The notes under the pieces: generated by a model | The model's input: the letters and a program-made list of their open reading frames with translations, nothing else | What the model was told of the DNA's origin: nothing | Databases searched by the model: none | Translations under genes and position numbers: made by a program | Assembly: GCA_001724025.1 (NCBI GenBank) | Contig: MEDJ01000006.1 | Coordinates: 62,001-126,000 of the forward strand | Origin: Acidobacteria bacterium SCN 69-37 | Lineage (GTDB): Bacteria; Acidobacteriota; Vicinamibacteria; Vicinamibacterales; SCN-69-37 | Direction of reading: 5' to 3' | DNA length: 64,000 bases | Part shown: positions 1-9,354 of the stretch, one piece after another | How positions within the stretch are numbered: the stretch's first letter is position 1 | How the letters are laid out: each line of letters starts with the position of its first letter

Positions 1-905
1 TCGTTGCTGATCAGGATCGCCGCGCGCGAGACGCGCTCGAACCGGCTCTCGTGGACCCAGAGCTGATCGGAGTACTGGTCGTCGATCTCGATCGCCACCG
101 GTACGTCGCGGAACGTGGTGCGCACGACGGTGAGCATCGCGTTGTGCTCGCGGATCGCGGCATCGCGCTGGCCCTCGAACGTCGAGTCGATGATCGTGAA
201 CTGCCAGTACGGCTTCGTGTTCTCGGTGAGGATGCCGTAGCGGCCACCGGAGAAATGCAGATCCTGGACGGCGTTGGCGATCTGCGTCAGGGCGGCCAGT
301 CCCGATCCCATGCGGAAGTGCATGTGCCGCAGCACGGCATGCTGTGCGGCGTGAAAGCGAATCGCGACAGCGGCCGGATTCCCATCGCCCACCTCGAAAT
401 CGATGTTGTTCAGGCCCGGATAGAACGTGCCATGGTTCGCGTCGGCGATGGTCGTGGTGGGCGGCACCTGTCCGATCGCCGGAAACGGCACGCCGCGTCC
501 GCCCCGGCCGGCGACGGGCGGACCTCCGCCCGAGACCATGACCATCAACCCGAGGCCCTGCTGATAGCCGGGCGTGTTCGGGCCGAGCACGATGACCGGT
601 CGCGTCTCGCCATAGCCGATCACCCGCACCGCCCGCCAGATGTAGATCGTGCGGCTGATGCGATAACGACCGGACGGTACGAACACCACGCCGCCGCCAG
701 GGCCCGCGGCCTTGTCGATCGCCGCCTGCAGTCCCGCGCTGTCGTCGGCGATACCGTCGCCCGTCACGCCGAAGTCCCCGGGCGTCAGGTAGACCGCCGC
801 GGGATCATCGGGACGCGCGGTGATCACCGATTGCGCGGCGGCCTGGCTCGCTGCGACGAGGCACAGCGCGGCGGTCAACACGGCGGGCAGGAGCCGAAGT
901 CTCAT
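1..905 (-). CDS. Secreted pectate-lyase-superfamily protein (C-terminus off window)
   Basis: The reading frame stays open from an ATG at 905 to the left edge, about 301 residues. A GAGAGGA ribosome site lies just upstream. Residues 1-24 form a signal peptide ending AQAAA-like before Q25, so the product is exported. Residues 44-63 carry the DFGVTGDGIADDSAGLQAAID-type opening of Pfam pectate lyase 3 / glycoside hydrolase 55 right-handed beta helices, and several weak beta-helix rungs follow. A Gly/Pro/Arg-rich insert lies near residues 120-145. The substrate, probably a polysaccharide, cannot be told. The catalytic end is missing here. Confidence 0.75.
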   Translation of the reverse strand, partial: MRLRLLPAVLTAALCLVAASQAAAQSVITARPDDPAAVYLTPGDFGVTGDGIADDSAGLQAAIDKAAGPGGGVVFVPSGRYRISRTIYIWRAVRVIGYGETRPVIVLGPNTPGYQQGLGLMVMVSGGGPPVAGRGGRGVPFPAIGQVPPTTTIADANHGTFYPGLNNIDFEVGDGNPAAVAIRFHAAQHAVLRHMHFRMGSGLAALTQIANAVQDLHFSGGRYGILTENTKPYWQFTIIDSTFEGQRDAAIREHNAMLTVVRTTFRDVPVAIEIDDQYSDQLWVHESRFERVSRAAILISN

Positions 906-1210
906 GAGTCCTCTCTCGGGGACCGGCGCGCGGACGGGCCACGCCGGGCTGCAGGAACCAGCCGATTATCGCCCGGTTGACGCCGAGGGCTACACGACGG
1001 CTGTCTCGTTCGGCTGTCGGTGGCGATGCGACTCCGTCGCACAACGGTGATCGGTCGCGCGATCGACTGCGCCCGCACGGCGCCGCAAGGACAGAGAGGT
1101 CGCATGACGCGTCGGGCGGCGCCTCTCGAGGCCAGGGTGCGAGCGCACCGGTCTCCCGGACGTGGCGGCGACGTCGCGCCGCCTGTTTGCAGGAGGGTCT
1201 ATTGCGCCGG
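906..1210. other. Intergenic, no gene seen
   Basis: About 300 bases between the pectate-lyase-like gene, which reads away leftward, and the oxidoreductase gene ending at 1211. Only scattered high-GC reading frames are present. I saw no clear promoter or hairpin beyond the ribosome site of the left gene. Confidence 0.5.
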
Positions 1211-2320
1211 CTACGGCTCCGACACGCGCATGATGATCTTCCCGCGCGTACGGCCGGCCTGGCTTTGCGCCCAGGCCTCGGCGGTCTGTTCGAGCGGGAA
1301 CGTGGCGTCGACGTTGACGTCATAGCGCCCCTGCTCCACCAGGACGACCACCTGCCGCAGCACCTCGCCAATCGGCGTGCCCATCGTCCGCATGGAGCAG
1401 CGGATCCCGGCGGCGGCGCAGGCCTCGGTGGGCACCTGCCCGGCGATCGACACCAGGATGCCGCCGCGCTTGAGCGTGGACACGGATCGCGCGGCCGTCT
1501 CGGCGTCGACGGTATTGATCACCGCATCGAGGTCCTTCGCCACCGTCTCGAAACGCACCGCCGTATAGTCGATCGGCTCGTCGACGCCTATCGAGCGGAG
1601 GAACGCGTGATTGCGTGCCGAGGCCGTGGCCAGCACATGGGCGCCGCGCGATTTGGCGAGTTGGACGGCCGCCGACCCGACGCCGCCAGCCCCGCCGTGC
1701 ACGAGCACGCGCTGGCCGCGCTGGACGTCGGCGATGTCGACGACGGCGCTGTAGGCGGCAAACGCCACGGTCGGAATACCGGCCGCCTCATCGAAGGAAA
1801 TACCCGCCGGCTTCGCCACCACCGCGTCGACAGGGGCGACCGCGTATTCGGCATAAGCCCCACGCGCATCGAGAAACGCGATCACCTCGTCGCCGACGCG
1901 CCATCCCGTGACACCAGGACCGAGACGATCGATCACGCCAGCCGCATCGAATCCGGGAATCCCGAGCGGGTTGGCCGCGCCGCCCGGCCGCGCCGGACCG
2001 CCACCACGTGGGCCGCCGCCGCGGTCCGGCGGACCACCGCGTCCCGGAGGCGGTCCACCGGACCGCCCCATGGTCAGTGATCGCCAATCCACCGGATTGA
2101 CGGCCGCTGCGCGCACGCGCACCCGCACTTCGCCCGCCACAGGTTCGGGTATGGGCACGCGACGCACCTCGGGCGTGGTGCCGTCGATGACGACCGCGCG
2201 CATGTCAGCGGGCGCCTGCCCCGATAGGCCTGACGCGGCCAGGCCGGTCGCGGCCAGGCACGCAACGACCCACATCCCCATCGTCTGCATCGATCCGGCT
2301 CGTCTCATCCACATGTGCAT
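1211..2320 (-). CDS. Exported zinc-type MDR alcohol dehydrogenase / quinone oxidoreductase
   Basis: The protein is about 369 residues. It opens with a hydrophobic signal-like segment (MWVVACLAATGLAASGLSG), followed by the groES-like fold (MRAVVIDG, VRVRAAAVNPVDW) and the Rossmann domain with VHGGAGGVGSAAVQLAK. It ends KIIMRVSEP, as in NADPH:quinone oxidoreductases. The catalytic zinc cysteines are absent, which is usual for the quinone-oxidoreductase branch. A Gly/Pro/Arg-rich insert of about 30 residues (coding bases about 1975-2071) splits the groES fold. Starts at 2320, 2314 and 2308 are all in frame and the choice is uncertain. An export signal is unusual for this normally cytosolic family. 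Confidence 0.8.
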   Translation of the reverse strand: MHMWMRRAGSMQTMGMWVVACLAATGLAASGLSGQAPADMRAVVIDGTTPEVRRVPIPEPVAGEVRVRVRAAAVNPVDWRSLTMGRSGGPPPGRGGPPDRGGGPRGGGPARPGGAANPLGIPGFDAAGVIDRLGPGVTGWRVGDEVIAFLDARGAYAEYAVAPVDAVVAKPAGISFDEAAGIPTVAFAAYSAVVDIADVQRGQRVLVHGGAGGVGSAAVQLAKSRGAHVLATASARNHAFLRSIGVDEPIDYTAVRFETVAKDLDAVINTVDAETAARSVSTLKRGGILVSIAGQVPTEACAAAGIRCSMRTMGTPIGEVLRQVVVLVEQGRYDVNVDATFPLEQTAEAWAQSQAGRTRGKIIMRVSEP

Positions 2321-2360
2321 GGCGTCCCGTTTTCCGCAGCCGCGTCGTCGTGGACGGCGG

Positions 2361-3395
2361 TCAACGACCGGGCGTGCAATCGCCATCGACGATACCGAGG
2401 GCCCAGCGGATTCCCCCGACCAGGTGCTGGCGGAACGCGGTGGCGACCTCGGGCGGATTGGCGCGCTGGCCGTCGTTCCCCAGCCACGCCGGGTCCCAGA
2501 GATCGAGACGATGTCCGAGGGACGTGTAGAACACACGCCCCTCGCCGTAGGGCTTGCACCACGACACCGGGTAGTGCCCGGCCGTCTTCTCGTTGGGGTG
2601 CGCGGTCATGCTCAGGAGCGAGTGCACCTGGCTCCGATCGTAGTTGCGGAAGAGATAGAACTCTTCACGGATATCCAGCGACGGCGGGAAGGCGGCCGTG
2701 GCCGGGTGTCGTGGATCATCGTTGACCACCGGCATCGTCTCCTGGGCGCCGTGGCCGGCGAACTCGCCGCCGACCATCGCCAGATAGCCGTCGGCCTGGT
2801 GCAGCGTGTCCGACGCCGCGTGCGTGCCGACATACCCGTGGCCGTCCCGCAGCCATGCCAGGAAACCCGGCAGATCCGGCATCGGCAGTTCACCGTTGGT
2901 CGTCAGGAAGAACACCCCGTCGAAATTCTTCAGCTTCTCCGGCGTGAGGTAGTTGGCGAGCGTCAGCCTGACTTTCTCGGCTGTCTCGGCGTTGCCCGCA
3001 CCGCCAGGGCCCCCGCGACCGCGGCCGGGTTCACCTGCGCCGCCGGCGCGTGGGCCATCGGCTGCGCCAGGGCCACCGCCGCGTCGCGCTCCCGGGGCCC
3101 CGCCGCCGCGCCCCGCGGGACCGGCCGTGGCAGCCCCTGCGAGCTCCCACTCCTGGGCCGGCGCGTACCTGGGAAAGTCCGGGTCGTCTGCCGTGGACGT
3201 CACGGTGAAGTCCCCTGACTGGGCGGCCAGGTCACGCACGACCTTGTCGGAGAAATCAACCGACGGATGCCGGAAGCCGACGGACGCATTGACGACCAGC
3301 AGGCGCTTCGGCGACGTCTGTGCAGACAGCAGGACGCCGGCCGCTGCCGCAGTCGACAGGGCCATGACAACGAGTCTCGAGAAAGGTGTCCTCAC
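2361..3395 (-). CDS. Secreted ThuA-domain protein
   Basis: About 344 residues from a GTG at 3395. The start is chosen because it leaves a normal signal peptide (FSRLVVMALSTAAAAGVLLS); an upstream start at 3506 is possible. The mature part matches ThuA-like class I glutamine-amidotransferase-fold proteins: LLVVNASVGFRHPS at the start, FDGVFFLTTNGELP, GYVGTHAASDT, and a C-terminal GEGRVFYTSLGHR. These are often secreted with sugar-metabolising oxidoreductases. The catalytic role is unknown. A 50-residue Gly/Arg/Ala/Pro insert (coding about 2992-3145) interrupts the fold. It shares orientation with the oxidoreductase gene 40 bases downstream. Confidence 0.82.
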   Translation of the reverse strand: MRTPFSRLVVMALSTAAAAGVLLSAQTSPKRLLVVNASVGFRHPSVDFSDKVVRDLAAQSGDFTVTSTADDPDFPRYAPAQEWELAGAATAGPAGRGGGAPGARRGGGPGAADGPRAGGAGEPGRGRGGPGGAGNAETAEKVRLTLANYLTPEKLKNFDGVFFLTTNGELPMPDLPGFLAWLRDGHGYVGTHAASDTLHQADGYLAMVGGEFAGHGAQETMPVVNDDPRHPATAAFPPSLDIREEFYLFRNYDRSQVHSLLSMTAHPNEKTAGHYPVSWCKPYGEGRVFYTSLGHRLDLWDPAWLGNDGQRANPPEVATAFRQHLVGGIRWALGIVDGDCTPGR

Positions 3396-3570
3396 GACGT
3401 CAGCACTTTGTCCCGCGCCGCTCTCGTGAGGCAATGCGGCGGGATGAAAATTCGTGAAATTCCTGAAAATGGCGGCAGACCGCTGGAGATCGTCGGTCGC
3501 GATCACATCGACCGCGCAACCGCTCGCGACGAAAGCGCACGCGACGTCGTCTCGCGCGCGCCGTCGATGC

Positions 3571-3894
3571 TCACGGCGCGTCGTCGGAGCCGATCATGCC
3601 GCCTTCGCCCTCGAGACGGGCGATCTGGCGGACATCCGCACGGGTGAATTTCAATCGGACGCCAGCGCCCATGCCGTCCGCCTCGTCGATGACCATCACG
3701 CCGAAGTGCACCATCCCCTGCATGATGGCCGTCACGTCCGATGCCGAGCTGACCCAGGCGCTGCCGCCCGCCTCCAGCTGGCAGAACGTATCGACGGCCA
3801 TGTCGCACGCCGCCGCGAAGTCTGCCTGACTGACGCCAGCCAAGGCCCGCGCGGCAGCAATCACGCGTCCACTGATCCGAATCATCGTGCTCAT
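3571..3894 (-). CDS. Small XRE-type transcriptional regulator
   Basis: 107 residues from an ATG at 3894 (MSTMIRISGRV). Residues about 10-65 form a helix-turn-helix (AARALAGVSQADFAAACDMAVDTFCQLEAGGS). A short C-terminal part (GVRLKFTRADVRQIARLEGEGG) is typical of small single-domain XRE proteins encoded singly on chromosomes. It is transcribed away from the membrane-protein gene at 4014. The target is unknown. Confidence 0.7.
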   Translation of the reverse strand: MSTMIRISGRVIAAARALAGVSQADFAAACDMAVDTFCQLEAGGSAWVSSASDVTAIMQGMVHFGVMVIDEADGMGAGVRLKFTRADVRQIARLEGEGGMIGSDDAP

Positions 3895-4013
3895 TGTATG
3901 GACTTTTCCGGGAGGGGCAAGCTGGAGGCCTTCGGTGCTCCAGTGCCCGGTTGGCATCCACCCGTGGACGATCCACCATTGACGATCCGTCGGGTCGAAC
4001 GGGAGGAGGATCC

Positions 4014-4730
4014 ATGTCGCCTGCACCGCCGTCTGCCAGGGACACCAGTCCGGGGCAGCCGCATCTCATCGAGGTGCGGCTCGTCGAACTGCGGCAGCTC
4101 TTCAACGCGATCGATCCATCTCCATTCCGCGAGCGCGATCTCGATCCACGTGCGGAGGAGTTCATCGTCGGGTGGGCGCGCGATCTGCCTCGTCACGCGG
4201 CCCTGGCCCTGCTGGTCCACCTGGAGCGGGGCGCAGGGCGGTCGGACGAAACAGCGATCCTGAGCGACGCGATTCACCAGTATTTCGGGGAACGGGCGGC
4301 AGGTTCACGCCGGACACTTCGCGAACTGTTCGGCCGGGGCCGAATCAGTCTGCTGATCGGTCTGACGTTCCTCGCCGTGTCGAGCGGCGTCGGCGACGCT
4401 GTCTCCAGCACGTTCCGCGACAGCCGGTTCGCCGAGGTGCTCGGTGAGGGGTTTCTCATCGGCGGCTGGGTGGCGATGTGGCGGCCTCTGGAAGTGTTCC
4501 TCTACGACTGGTGGCCGATTCGCGCAGACCTTCGGCTCTTCGAGCGGCTCAGCACGATGCCGGTCAGCATCCACTACCAGGCAACCGGCGCGAGTGACGC
4601 CTGGCGCTCGGACTGGCCGGCCATGACGACGGCCGAATCGCGGCGGTCGAGCGTCGACGATGAGGACGCCTCGCGTTCGACGACGGCACGACCGGACGAT
4701 CATCACGCACCGGGGAGCTCGATGGAATGA
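4014..4730 (+). CDS. Conserved membrane protein of unknown function
   Basis: 238 residues starting at an ATG with a strong GGGAGGAGG site. The N-terminal half is soluble, with the conserved-looking stretch LRQLFNAIDPSPFRERDLD and then AEEFIVGWARDLP. Two membrane segments follow (LLIGLTFLAVSSGVGDAVS and FLIGGWVAMWRPLEVFLYDWW). The tail is polar and Ser/Asp-rich. I recognise the pattern from uncharacterised proteins of many bacteria but know no function. The stop overlaps the next start in an ATGA, so it is co-translated with the AraC-type regulator. Confidence 0.7.
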   Translation: MSPAPPSARDTSPGQPHLIEVRLVELRQLFNAIDPSPFRERDLDPRAEEFIVGWARDLPRHAALALLVHLERGAGRSDETAILSDAIHQYFGERAAGSRRTLRELFGRGRISLLIGLTFLAVSSGVGDAVSSTFRDSRFAEVLGEGFLIGGWVAMWRPLEVFLYDWWPIRADLRLFERLSTMPVSIHYQATGASDAWRSDWPAMTTAESRRSSVDDEDASRSTTARPDDHHAPGSSME

Positions 4731-5494
4731 CGGGACGAGGACGGGAGAGAGCGGCACGCGGTGCTGGCCGCATGGTGGATCGATCTGCCGGGGACGGGGC
4801 GGGCACAGGTCCGGACGTCCGCGTCCACGTGGGCGTCAGCGAACTCGTGTACGTCGGCCCCGCACTCGGGATCCGCTCCCACAGCACGGCCGTTCCCAGG
4901 CTGTTGCTCGCCCTCGACGAGCCTTTTGTCCTGGTCGGCCCGGCGGCGTCCACCGCTCCCCTGCGGGCGCTCTACGTGCCAGCGCGGACGCGTCATGCGG
5001 TCGCCACGCCGGGGATCCGGTGGCTGGTCGTCTACCTGGAGCCGGGATCCCATCGAGACCGCGCGTGTCGCCATCGGGGTATCCCCGATCCCGACCGTCT
5101 GGTCCACCTCGCTCGAACGGGCCGCGTCCGGCACCTGCTCGACGCGATCGGGCCGGCGGGACGTCCATCCTCACCCACAGACGAAGTGATCACGCGGATG
5201 CTCAGGGAACCGGCCACGCGCGTCTCGGCGGCGGCGATGGCCGCCAGCGTGGGCCTGTCCCTGGCCCACTTCCTGCGAACGTTTACCGAGGACACGGGGA
5301 CGACGTTCCGGTTGTTCGGCAGGTGGGTCCGATTGCTCGAAGCCACCCGCCTGGTGTCGGGCCGGACGCTCACCGAGACGGCGACGGATGCGGGGTTTGC
5401 CTCACCTTCGCACTTCAGCGATACCGTGCGCTGGGCCTTTGGTTTCACGGCCACCGAGCTACTCGCGACGGGCGTGCGTATCGAGCCGATCTGA
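4727..5494 (+). CDS. AraC-family transcriptional regulator
   Basis: 255 residues. The C-terminal hundred residues carry the two helix-turn-helix motifs of AraC proteins: MAASVGLSLAHFLRTFTEDTG, then LTETATDAGFASPSHFSDTVRWAFG, with the usual FGFTATE ending. The N-terminal part (VSELVYVGPALGIRSH, LYVPARTRHAVATPG) is a cupin-like sensor. It is translationally coupled to the upstream membrane protein. Its last 36 bases overlap the 3' end of the convergent serine hydrolase gene. The effector is unknown. Confidence 0.85.
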   Translation: MTGRGRERAARGAGRMVDRSAGDGAGTGPDVRVHVGVSELVYVGPALGIRSHSTAVPRLLLALDEPFVLVGPAASTAPLRALYVPARTRHAVATPGIRWLVVYLEPGSHRDRACRHRGIPDPDRLVHLARTGRVRHLLDAIGPAGRPSSPTDEVITRMLREPATRVSAAAMAASVGLSLAHFLRTFTEDTGTTFRLFGRWVRLLEATRLVSGRTLTETATDAGFASPSHFSDTVRWAFGFTATELLATGVRIEPI

Positions 5495-6874
5495 CTGGTA
5501 CGCCCGCAGCCGCGCGACGAATACGGCGAGGCCGGCCCCCGCAACGCCGACGAGGACAACGAGCGGCGTGAGCAGCAGGTAGGTGATCTGCGTCCAGCTG
5601 ATGGTCCGCGTACCGAGCGTCAGCATCCCGACGATCTGCGGCAGGCCGATGACCGGCACCGTCAGCAGCGGGAGCCAGACGAGACGCCCCAGCGTTCCAG
5701 CACGGCCGGCATCCCGTCGGCGCACGGCCCACCGGCCGGCCCGCCTGACGCCGCGCCCTCCCAGCCAGGCCGCGAGGATCAAGGCCGCGGCGTAGCCGAC
5801 ATTGGTGAACCTGGCCGCGTGACCGAGAGGCGCGCGCGCACGCCCCTCGATTACGTCGAGGGCCCCGGAGGCGATGGCGAAGGCACTCCCGTGCATGTCG
5901 CTCGTGTTGACGACGACCGCCGCGCCGGTGCCGCGCGCGGGGTCGATCAGCAGGTGGCTCATCTCCGTCATCTGCATGCCGCTCTTGCCCAGGCGATCCC
6001 CCGAGGCCTCGAAGCCATCGGTCGTGCGCGCCTCGAGCGCCCGTGCGATGAGACGCGCACGCGTCGCCGGTCGCAGGATCCCACCGGGTTCACCGGTGGC
6101 CAGCCAGCGGGTCCACTGGAGAAGATCCCCGGCCGTGGTGACGAGCCCGTTGGAGCCGCTGCTCGCCGAGAACAGCACGTGATCGGCACGTCGCACGTGG
6201 AACCCGAAGATCTCCTGGTAGCCCCCCGGCGGATCGACGTTGGCCACGGCGACCGTCGACTGTGTCATCTGAAGCGGCGCGAAGAGGCTCGACCGGAGAT
6301 GCTCGTCGTAGAGAATCCCGGTCACGACCTCGACCAGGCGGGCCAGGATTTCCCAGTTGGCATTGCAGTACGCCCGCGCCGCCCCGGGATCGCTCGCGAG
6401 GCTGGCATGCTGCAACCCGGCCACGTAGTCCTGCAGGGAGGCCGAGCGGTTGAGCGCGGAGAGATCCAGGCGGCCATCGCGCAGGCCACTGCGATTGTCG
6501 AGCAGGTGTTGCACGGTGATGCGCGTGTACCGGGCATCTGCCAGGCGAAACGCCGGCAGATATCTGATGACGGGATCGTCCAGGCCGATGCGTCCCTGCT
6601 CGGCCAACTGGTGAACCGCGACAGCGGTGACGGTCTTGGTCAGGGACGCGACCCGCAGGAGCGACCGGGCCGACATCGGCTGGCCCCGGCCATCGCGACC
6701 ATACGCCGCGATCACGTCCTCGCCACCACTCGTGACGACGGCGACCATTCCGGGTACGCCACTGGCATCGAAGGATTGGCGCAGCCACGATTCCACGCCG
6801 GACGGTGCCGCCAGGGTCACGGCCACGCTGGCGAACAGCAGACTGGCAATCAGGAGACGTTCGCCGGTGCGCAT
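5459..6874 (-). CDS. Serine hydrolase, class C beta-lactamase-like, with C-terminal membrane segments
   Basis: 471 residues. A signal peptide (LLIASLLFASVAVTLAAPSG) precedes a beta-lactamase / penicillin-binding-like domain with the nucleophile motif S77-L-T-K80 and Y169-C-N171. These catalyse acyl-enzyme chemistry on peptides, esters or cell-wall substrates. The last 130 residues hold about four hydrophobic spans (AALILAAWLGG, LPLLTVPVIGLPQIVGML, ITYLLLTPLVVLVGVAGAGLAVFV), so the enzyme should be anchored with the catalytic domain outside. It is convergent with, and overlaps, the AraC gene. It could be an esterase or peptidase rather than a resistance enzyme. Confidence 0.85.
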   Translation of the reverse strand: MRTGERLLIASLLFASVAVTLAAPSGVESWLRQSFDASGVPGMVAVVTSGGEDVIAAYGRDGRGQPMSARSLLRVASLTKTVTAVAVHQLAEQGRIGLDDPVIRYLPAFRLADARYTRITVQHLLDNRSGLRDGRLDLSALNRSASLQDYVAGLQHASLASDPGAARAYCNANWEILARLVEVVTGILYDEHLRSSLFAPLQMTQSTVAVANVDPPGGYQEIFGFHVRRADHVLFSASSGSNGLVTTAGDLLQWTRWLATGEPGGILRPATRARLIARALEARTTDGFEASGDRLGKSGMQMTEMSHLLIDPARGTGAAVVVNTSDMHGSAFAIASGALDVIEGRARAPLGHAARFTNVGYAAALILAAWLGGRGVRRAGRWAVRRRDAGRAGTLGRLVWLPLLTVPVIGLPQIVGMLTLGTRTISWTQITYLLLTPLVVLVGVAGAGLAVFVARLRAYQSDRLDTHARRE

Positions 6875-7114
6875 GGGCGCATCATCGCAGGACCGGCGCT
6901 CGCCGGCTTCCGAGAACGTGCGGCGGCCGGGACCCGACTACATGGAGCGGCGGGACGGCTGTGGCAGAATTGCGCGGGGCCACTCCATGCACGACCGTGG
7001 AGCGATACCTCGACAGGCCATCGTTCATGTAAGGGAGTTCGCGTGCCAAACATCAATCCCGAACCACACGAGTTCGGCAGTGACGGTCGACCGTCATGAG
7101 TTGAGGATCCGGGC

Positions 7115-8011
7115 ATGATCGACGGGACGACCAACGCAGCGTGGCATTACGGCATCCCGCCGCCGGCATTCCGCTTGCCGGCCGCGGCCCATGTCGGCGC
7201 CGTGCATCTGCAGGTCAGCGACCTCGCACGATCGCTCGAGTACTACGAGCGGGTGATAGGCCTCCGCCCGCACGGCCTCACCGGGACCGGCGCCATCCTG
7301 AGCGCTCACGGCGACGATCAGCCGCTCGTGACGCTGCGAACGCGCCCGGGTGTCTCGTCCGCGCAGCGCGGCGCACTCGGTCTCTACCACTTCGCGATCC
7401 TGCTGCCCGACCGCGCGGCCCTTGGACGGTTTGCCGCGCATCTCGCTTCGCGCGACGTGCGCGTCGGCATGGCCGATCACCTCGTGAGCGAGGCCCTGTA
7501 TCTCTGGGATCCCGACGGGCTGGGTATCGAAGTATACGTCGATCGACCGCGTGCGTCGTGGCAGCATCAGGGCCGCGAACTCGCCATGACGACCGATCCG
7601 CTGGACATCCAGGACCTCATCGCGAGCGGTCATGGCGAACCGTGGACGGGGGCGCCGGCGGGAACCACCATGGGCCACGTCCATCTGCACGTCGGCACTC
7701 TGGCGGACGGCGAAGCCTTCTATCACCGGGCACTCGGCTTCGACAAGACGGCGTGGAGCTATCCTGGCGCGCTCTTCATGTCGGCGGGCGGTTATCACCA
7801 TCATCTCGGCACGAACATCTGGTCGCCAGGGGGCCCGCCCTCCGCGGACCGGGCGCAGTTGCTGGCGTGGGAACTGGTCGTGCCCACGACAGCAGACGTC
7901 TCCGCGGCGGCCGCCAGTCTGCGGAATGCCGGATACGCCGCAGACGCGACAGGGTCCGAGGTCACGACCGCGGATCCGTGGGGGACTGGTCTCCGTATTC
8001 GGCCTCGGTGA
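7115..8011 (+). CDS. VOC-family glyoxalase/dioxygenase-like protein (CatE type)
   Basis: 298 residues forming two VOC modules, at about residues 25-145 and 165-290. Candidate metal ligands are H31 (AVHLQVSDLARS) with the glutamate of GIEVYVDRP, and the histidines of GHVHLHVG with the glutamate of LAWELVVP. The phrase SAGGYHHHLGTNIWSPGG is typical of CatE-like catechol-2,3-dioxygenase homologues. The substrate is unproven and it may be a thiol or quinone detoxifying enzyme. The FMN reductase gene follows on the same strand 124 bases later, which fits a redox stress pair. Confidence 0.82.
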   Translation: MIDGTTNAAWHYGIPPPAFRLPAAAHVGAVHLQVSDLARSLEYYERVIGLRPHGLTGTGAILSAHGDDQPLVTLRTRPGVSSAQRGALGLYHFAILLPDRAALGRFAAHLASRDVRVGMADHLVSEALYLWDPDGLGIEVYVDRPRASWQHQGRELAMTTDPLDIQDLIASGHGEPWTGAPAGTTMGHVHLHVGTLADGEAFYHRALGFDKTAWSYPGALFMSAGGYHHHLGTNIWSPGGPPSADRAQLLAWELVVPTTADVSAAAASLRNAGYAADATGSEVTTADPWGTGLRIRPR

Positions 8012-8135
8012 TCCTCACTCCGGGGATCGCGCACGAGGGCAGCCTCGATCGGAGTCACGGACAGGTCGGCTTCGCGCCTGCAGACGTCGGCTCCTGTCGA
8101 TGCGTCACGGTCAAGACGGTCAAGGAGGAAGTCAG

Positions 8136-8708
8136 ATGAAGACGTACAAGGTTGGCTACATGGTCGGCAGCCTCGCAAAGGGCTCCATCAACCGGCTGCT
8201 GTCCAAAGCACTCACCCGTCTCGCACCGCCGCAGCTGGAACTGGTCGAGATCGTCATCAAGGATCTGCCGCTCTACAGCTACGACTACGACGCCGACTAT
8301 CCGCCGGTGGCCCGTGCGTTCAAGAAGGCGATCGCCGACGTTGACGGGATCCTGTTCGTCACGCCGGAGTACAACCGATCGATCCCCGGCGCGCTCAAGA
8401 ATGCGATCGATTGGGCGAGCCGCCCGTGGGGCCAGAACTCGTTCGCGCGCAAGCCGTCCGGCATCATCGGCACGTCGCCGGGTGCGATCGGCACCGCGGT
8501 GGCACAGCAGCAGCTTCGAGGGGTGCTGTGCTTCTGCAACTCGCCGCTGATGAACACGATGGAAGCCTACGTCCAGTTCCGTCCCGGCATGATCGCCGAG
8601 GATGGCACGGTCAGCGAGGACACCACGACGGAGTTCCTGAGCAACTACATGAAGGAACTGCACCTGTTCATCGAGCGCGTGCTGACCGTGCACCCGCGCG
8701 AAAACTGA
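8136..8708 (+). CDS. NADPH-dependent FMN reductase (ChrR/azoreductase type)
   Basis: 190 residues from an ATG preceded by AAGGAGGAA. The flavodoxin-like fold shows GSLAKGSINRLL near residue 12 (FMN phosphate loop), FVTPEYNRSIPGALKNAID and KPSGIIGTSPGAIGTAVAQ. Members reduce flavins, quinones, chromate or azo dyes with NAD(P)H. The enzyme is cytosolic. It ends three bases before the convergent SgcJ/EcaC gene. Confidence 0.9.
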   Translation: MKTYKVGYMVGSLAKGSINRLLSKALTRLAPPQLELVEIVIKDLPLYSYDYDADYPPVARAFKKAIADVDGILFVTPEYNRSIPGALKNAIDWASRPWGQNSFARKPSGIIGTSPGAIGTAVAQQQLRGVLCFCNSPLMNTMEAYVQFRPGMIAEDGTVSEDTTTEFLSNYMKELHLFIERVLTVHPREN

Positions 8709-8711
8709 CCG

Positions 8712-9221
8712 TCACGAGACGCGACCGCTGCGATAGTTGGCCGAGTGAAACGTCCCGTCCTCGCCGACGATGTTGGTCTCCATCCGCGGCACCACGTCGG
8801 TGTTGTGCGCGGAGGCGCACAGCCAGCCGCTGCGGCCACGATGGACGACGAACGAGAAGATGTTCACGCGAGGCCCAGGCCGATCGATGGGTCCGGCCGG
8901 CGTCTGCCCCGTGAGCGCCATGCGGGCGTGAACAATCACGACGTCCTCGCGAAGGACCTTGCAGGCAATCTCCTCGACGGTCAGCGTTGACTGGCTGAAT
9001 ATACGCGCGAGCCCGTACGCGTGCGCCTCGCGGATGGATGCCCGATCGTGCCACCACAGGCCGGTGACGTTCACGAACTCCGCGTCCGACTCGAACAGCG
9101 CGGCCAGCGCATCCGGATCCCGGGCGTTCCATGCCTCGGCAAACAACGATGGGATCTGTTCGGGCCGGTTCACCGTCGACCGGGATCCACCTCCGACGCT
9201 GACCTCGTGCCCCGCTGACAT
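8712..9221 (-). CDS. SgcJ/EcaC-family (SnoaL-like, NTF2-fold) protein
   Basis: 169 residues with the NTF2-like pattern FAEAWNARDPDALAALFESDAEFVNVTGLWWHDRASI and IVHARMALTG. This is the SgcJ/EcaC branch of DUF4440-type proteins. The family includes small enzymes and ligand-binding proteins of uncertain role. No signal peptide is present. Confidence 0.8.
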   Translation of the reverse strand: MSAGHEVSVGGGSRSTVNRPEQIPSLFAEAWNARDPDALAALFESDAEFVNVTGLWWHDRASIREAHAYGLARIFSQSTLTVEEIACKVLREDVVIVHARMALTGQTPAGPIDRPGPRVNIFSFVVHRGRSGWLCASAHNTDVVPRMETNIVGEDGTFHSANYRSGRVS

Positions 9222-9354
9222 GATGCCTCCAGGAAGGTTTCGCGAACATCATCCCACGAGCAGGACCCCGCGCCCGGCGGCCCCGGGATCGGGACGGCCT
9301 CGGTGACGGGACGTGCGATCGCGGGTACCATTCCCCGCGTCGATCGGAGTGTCC

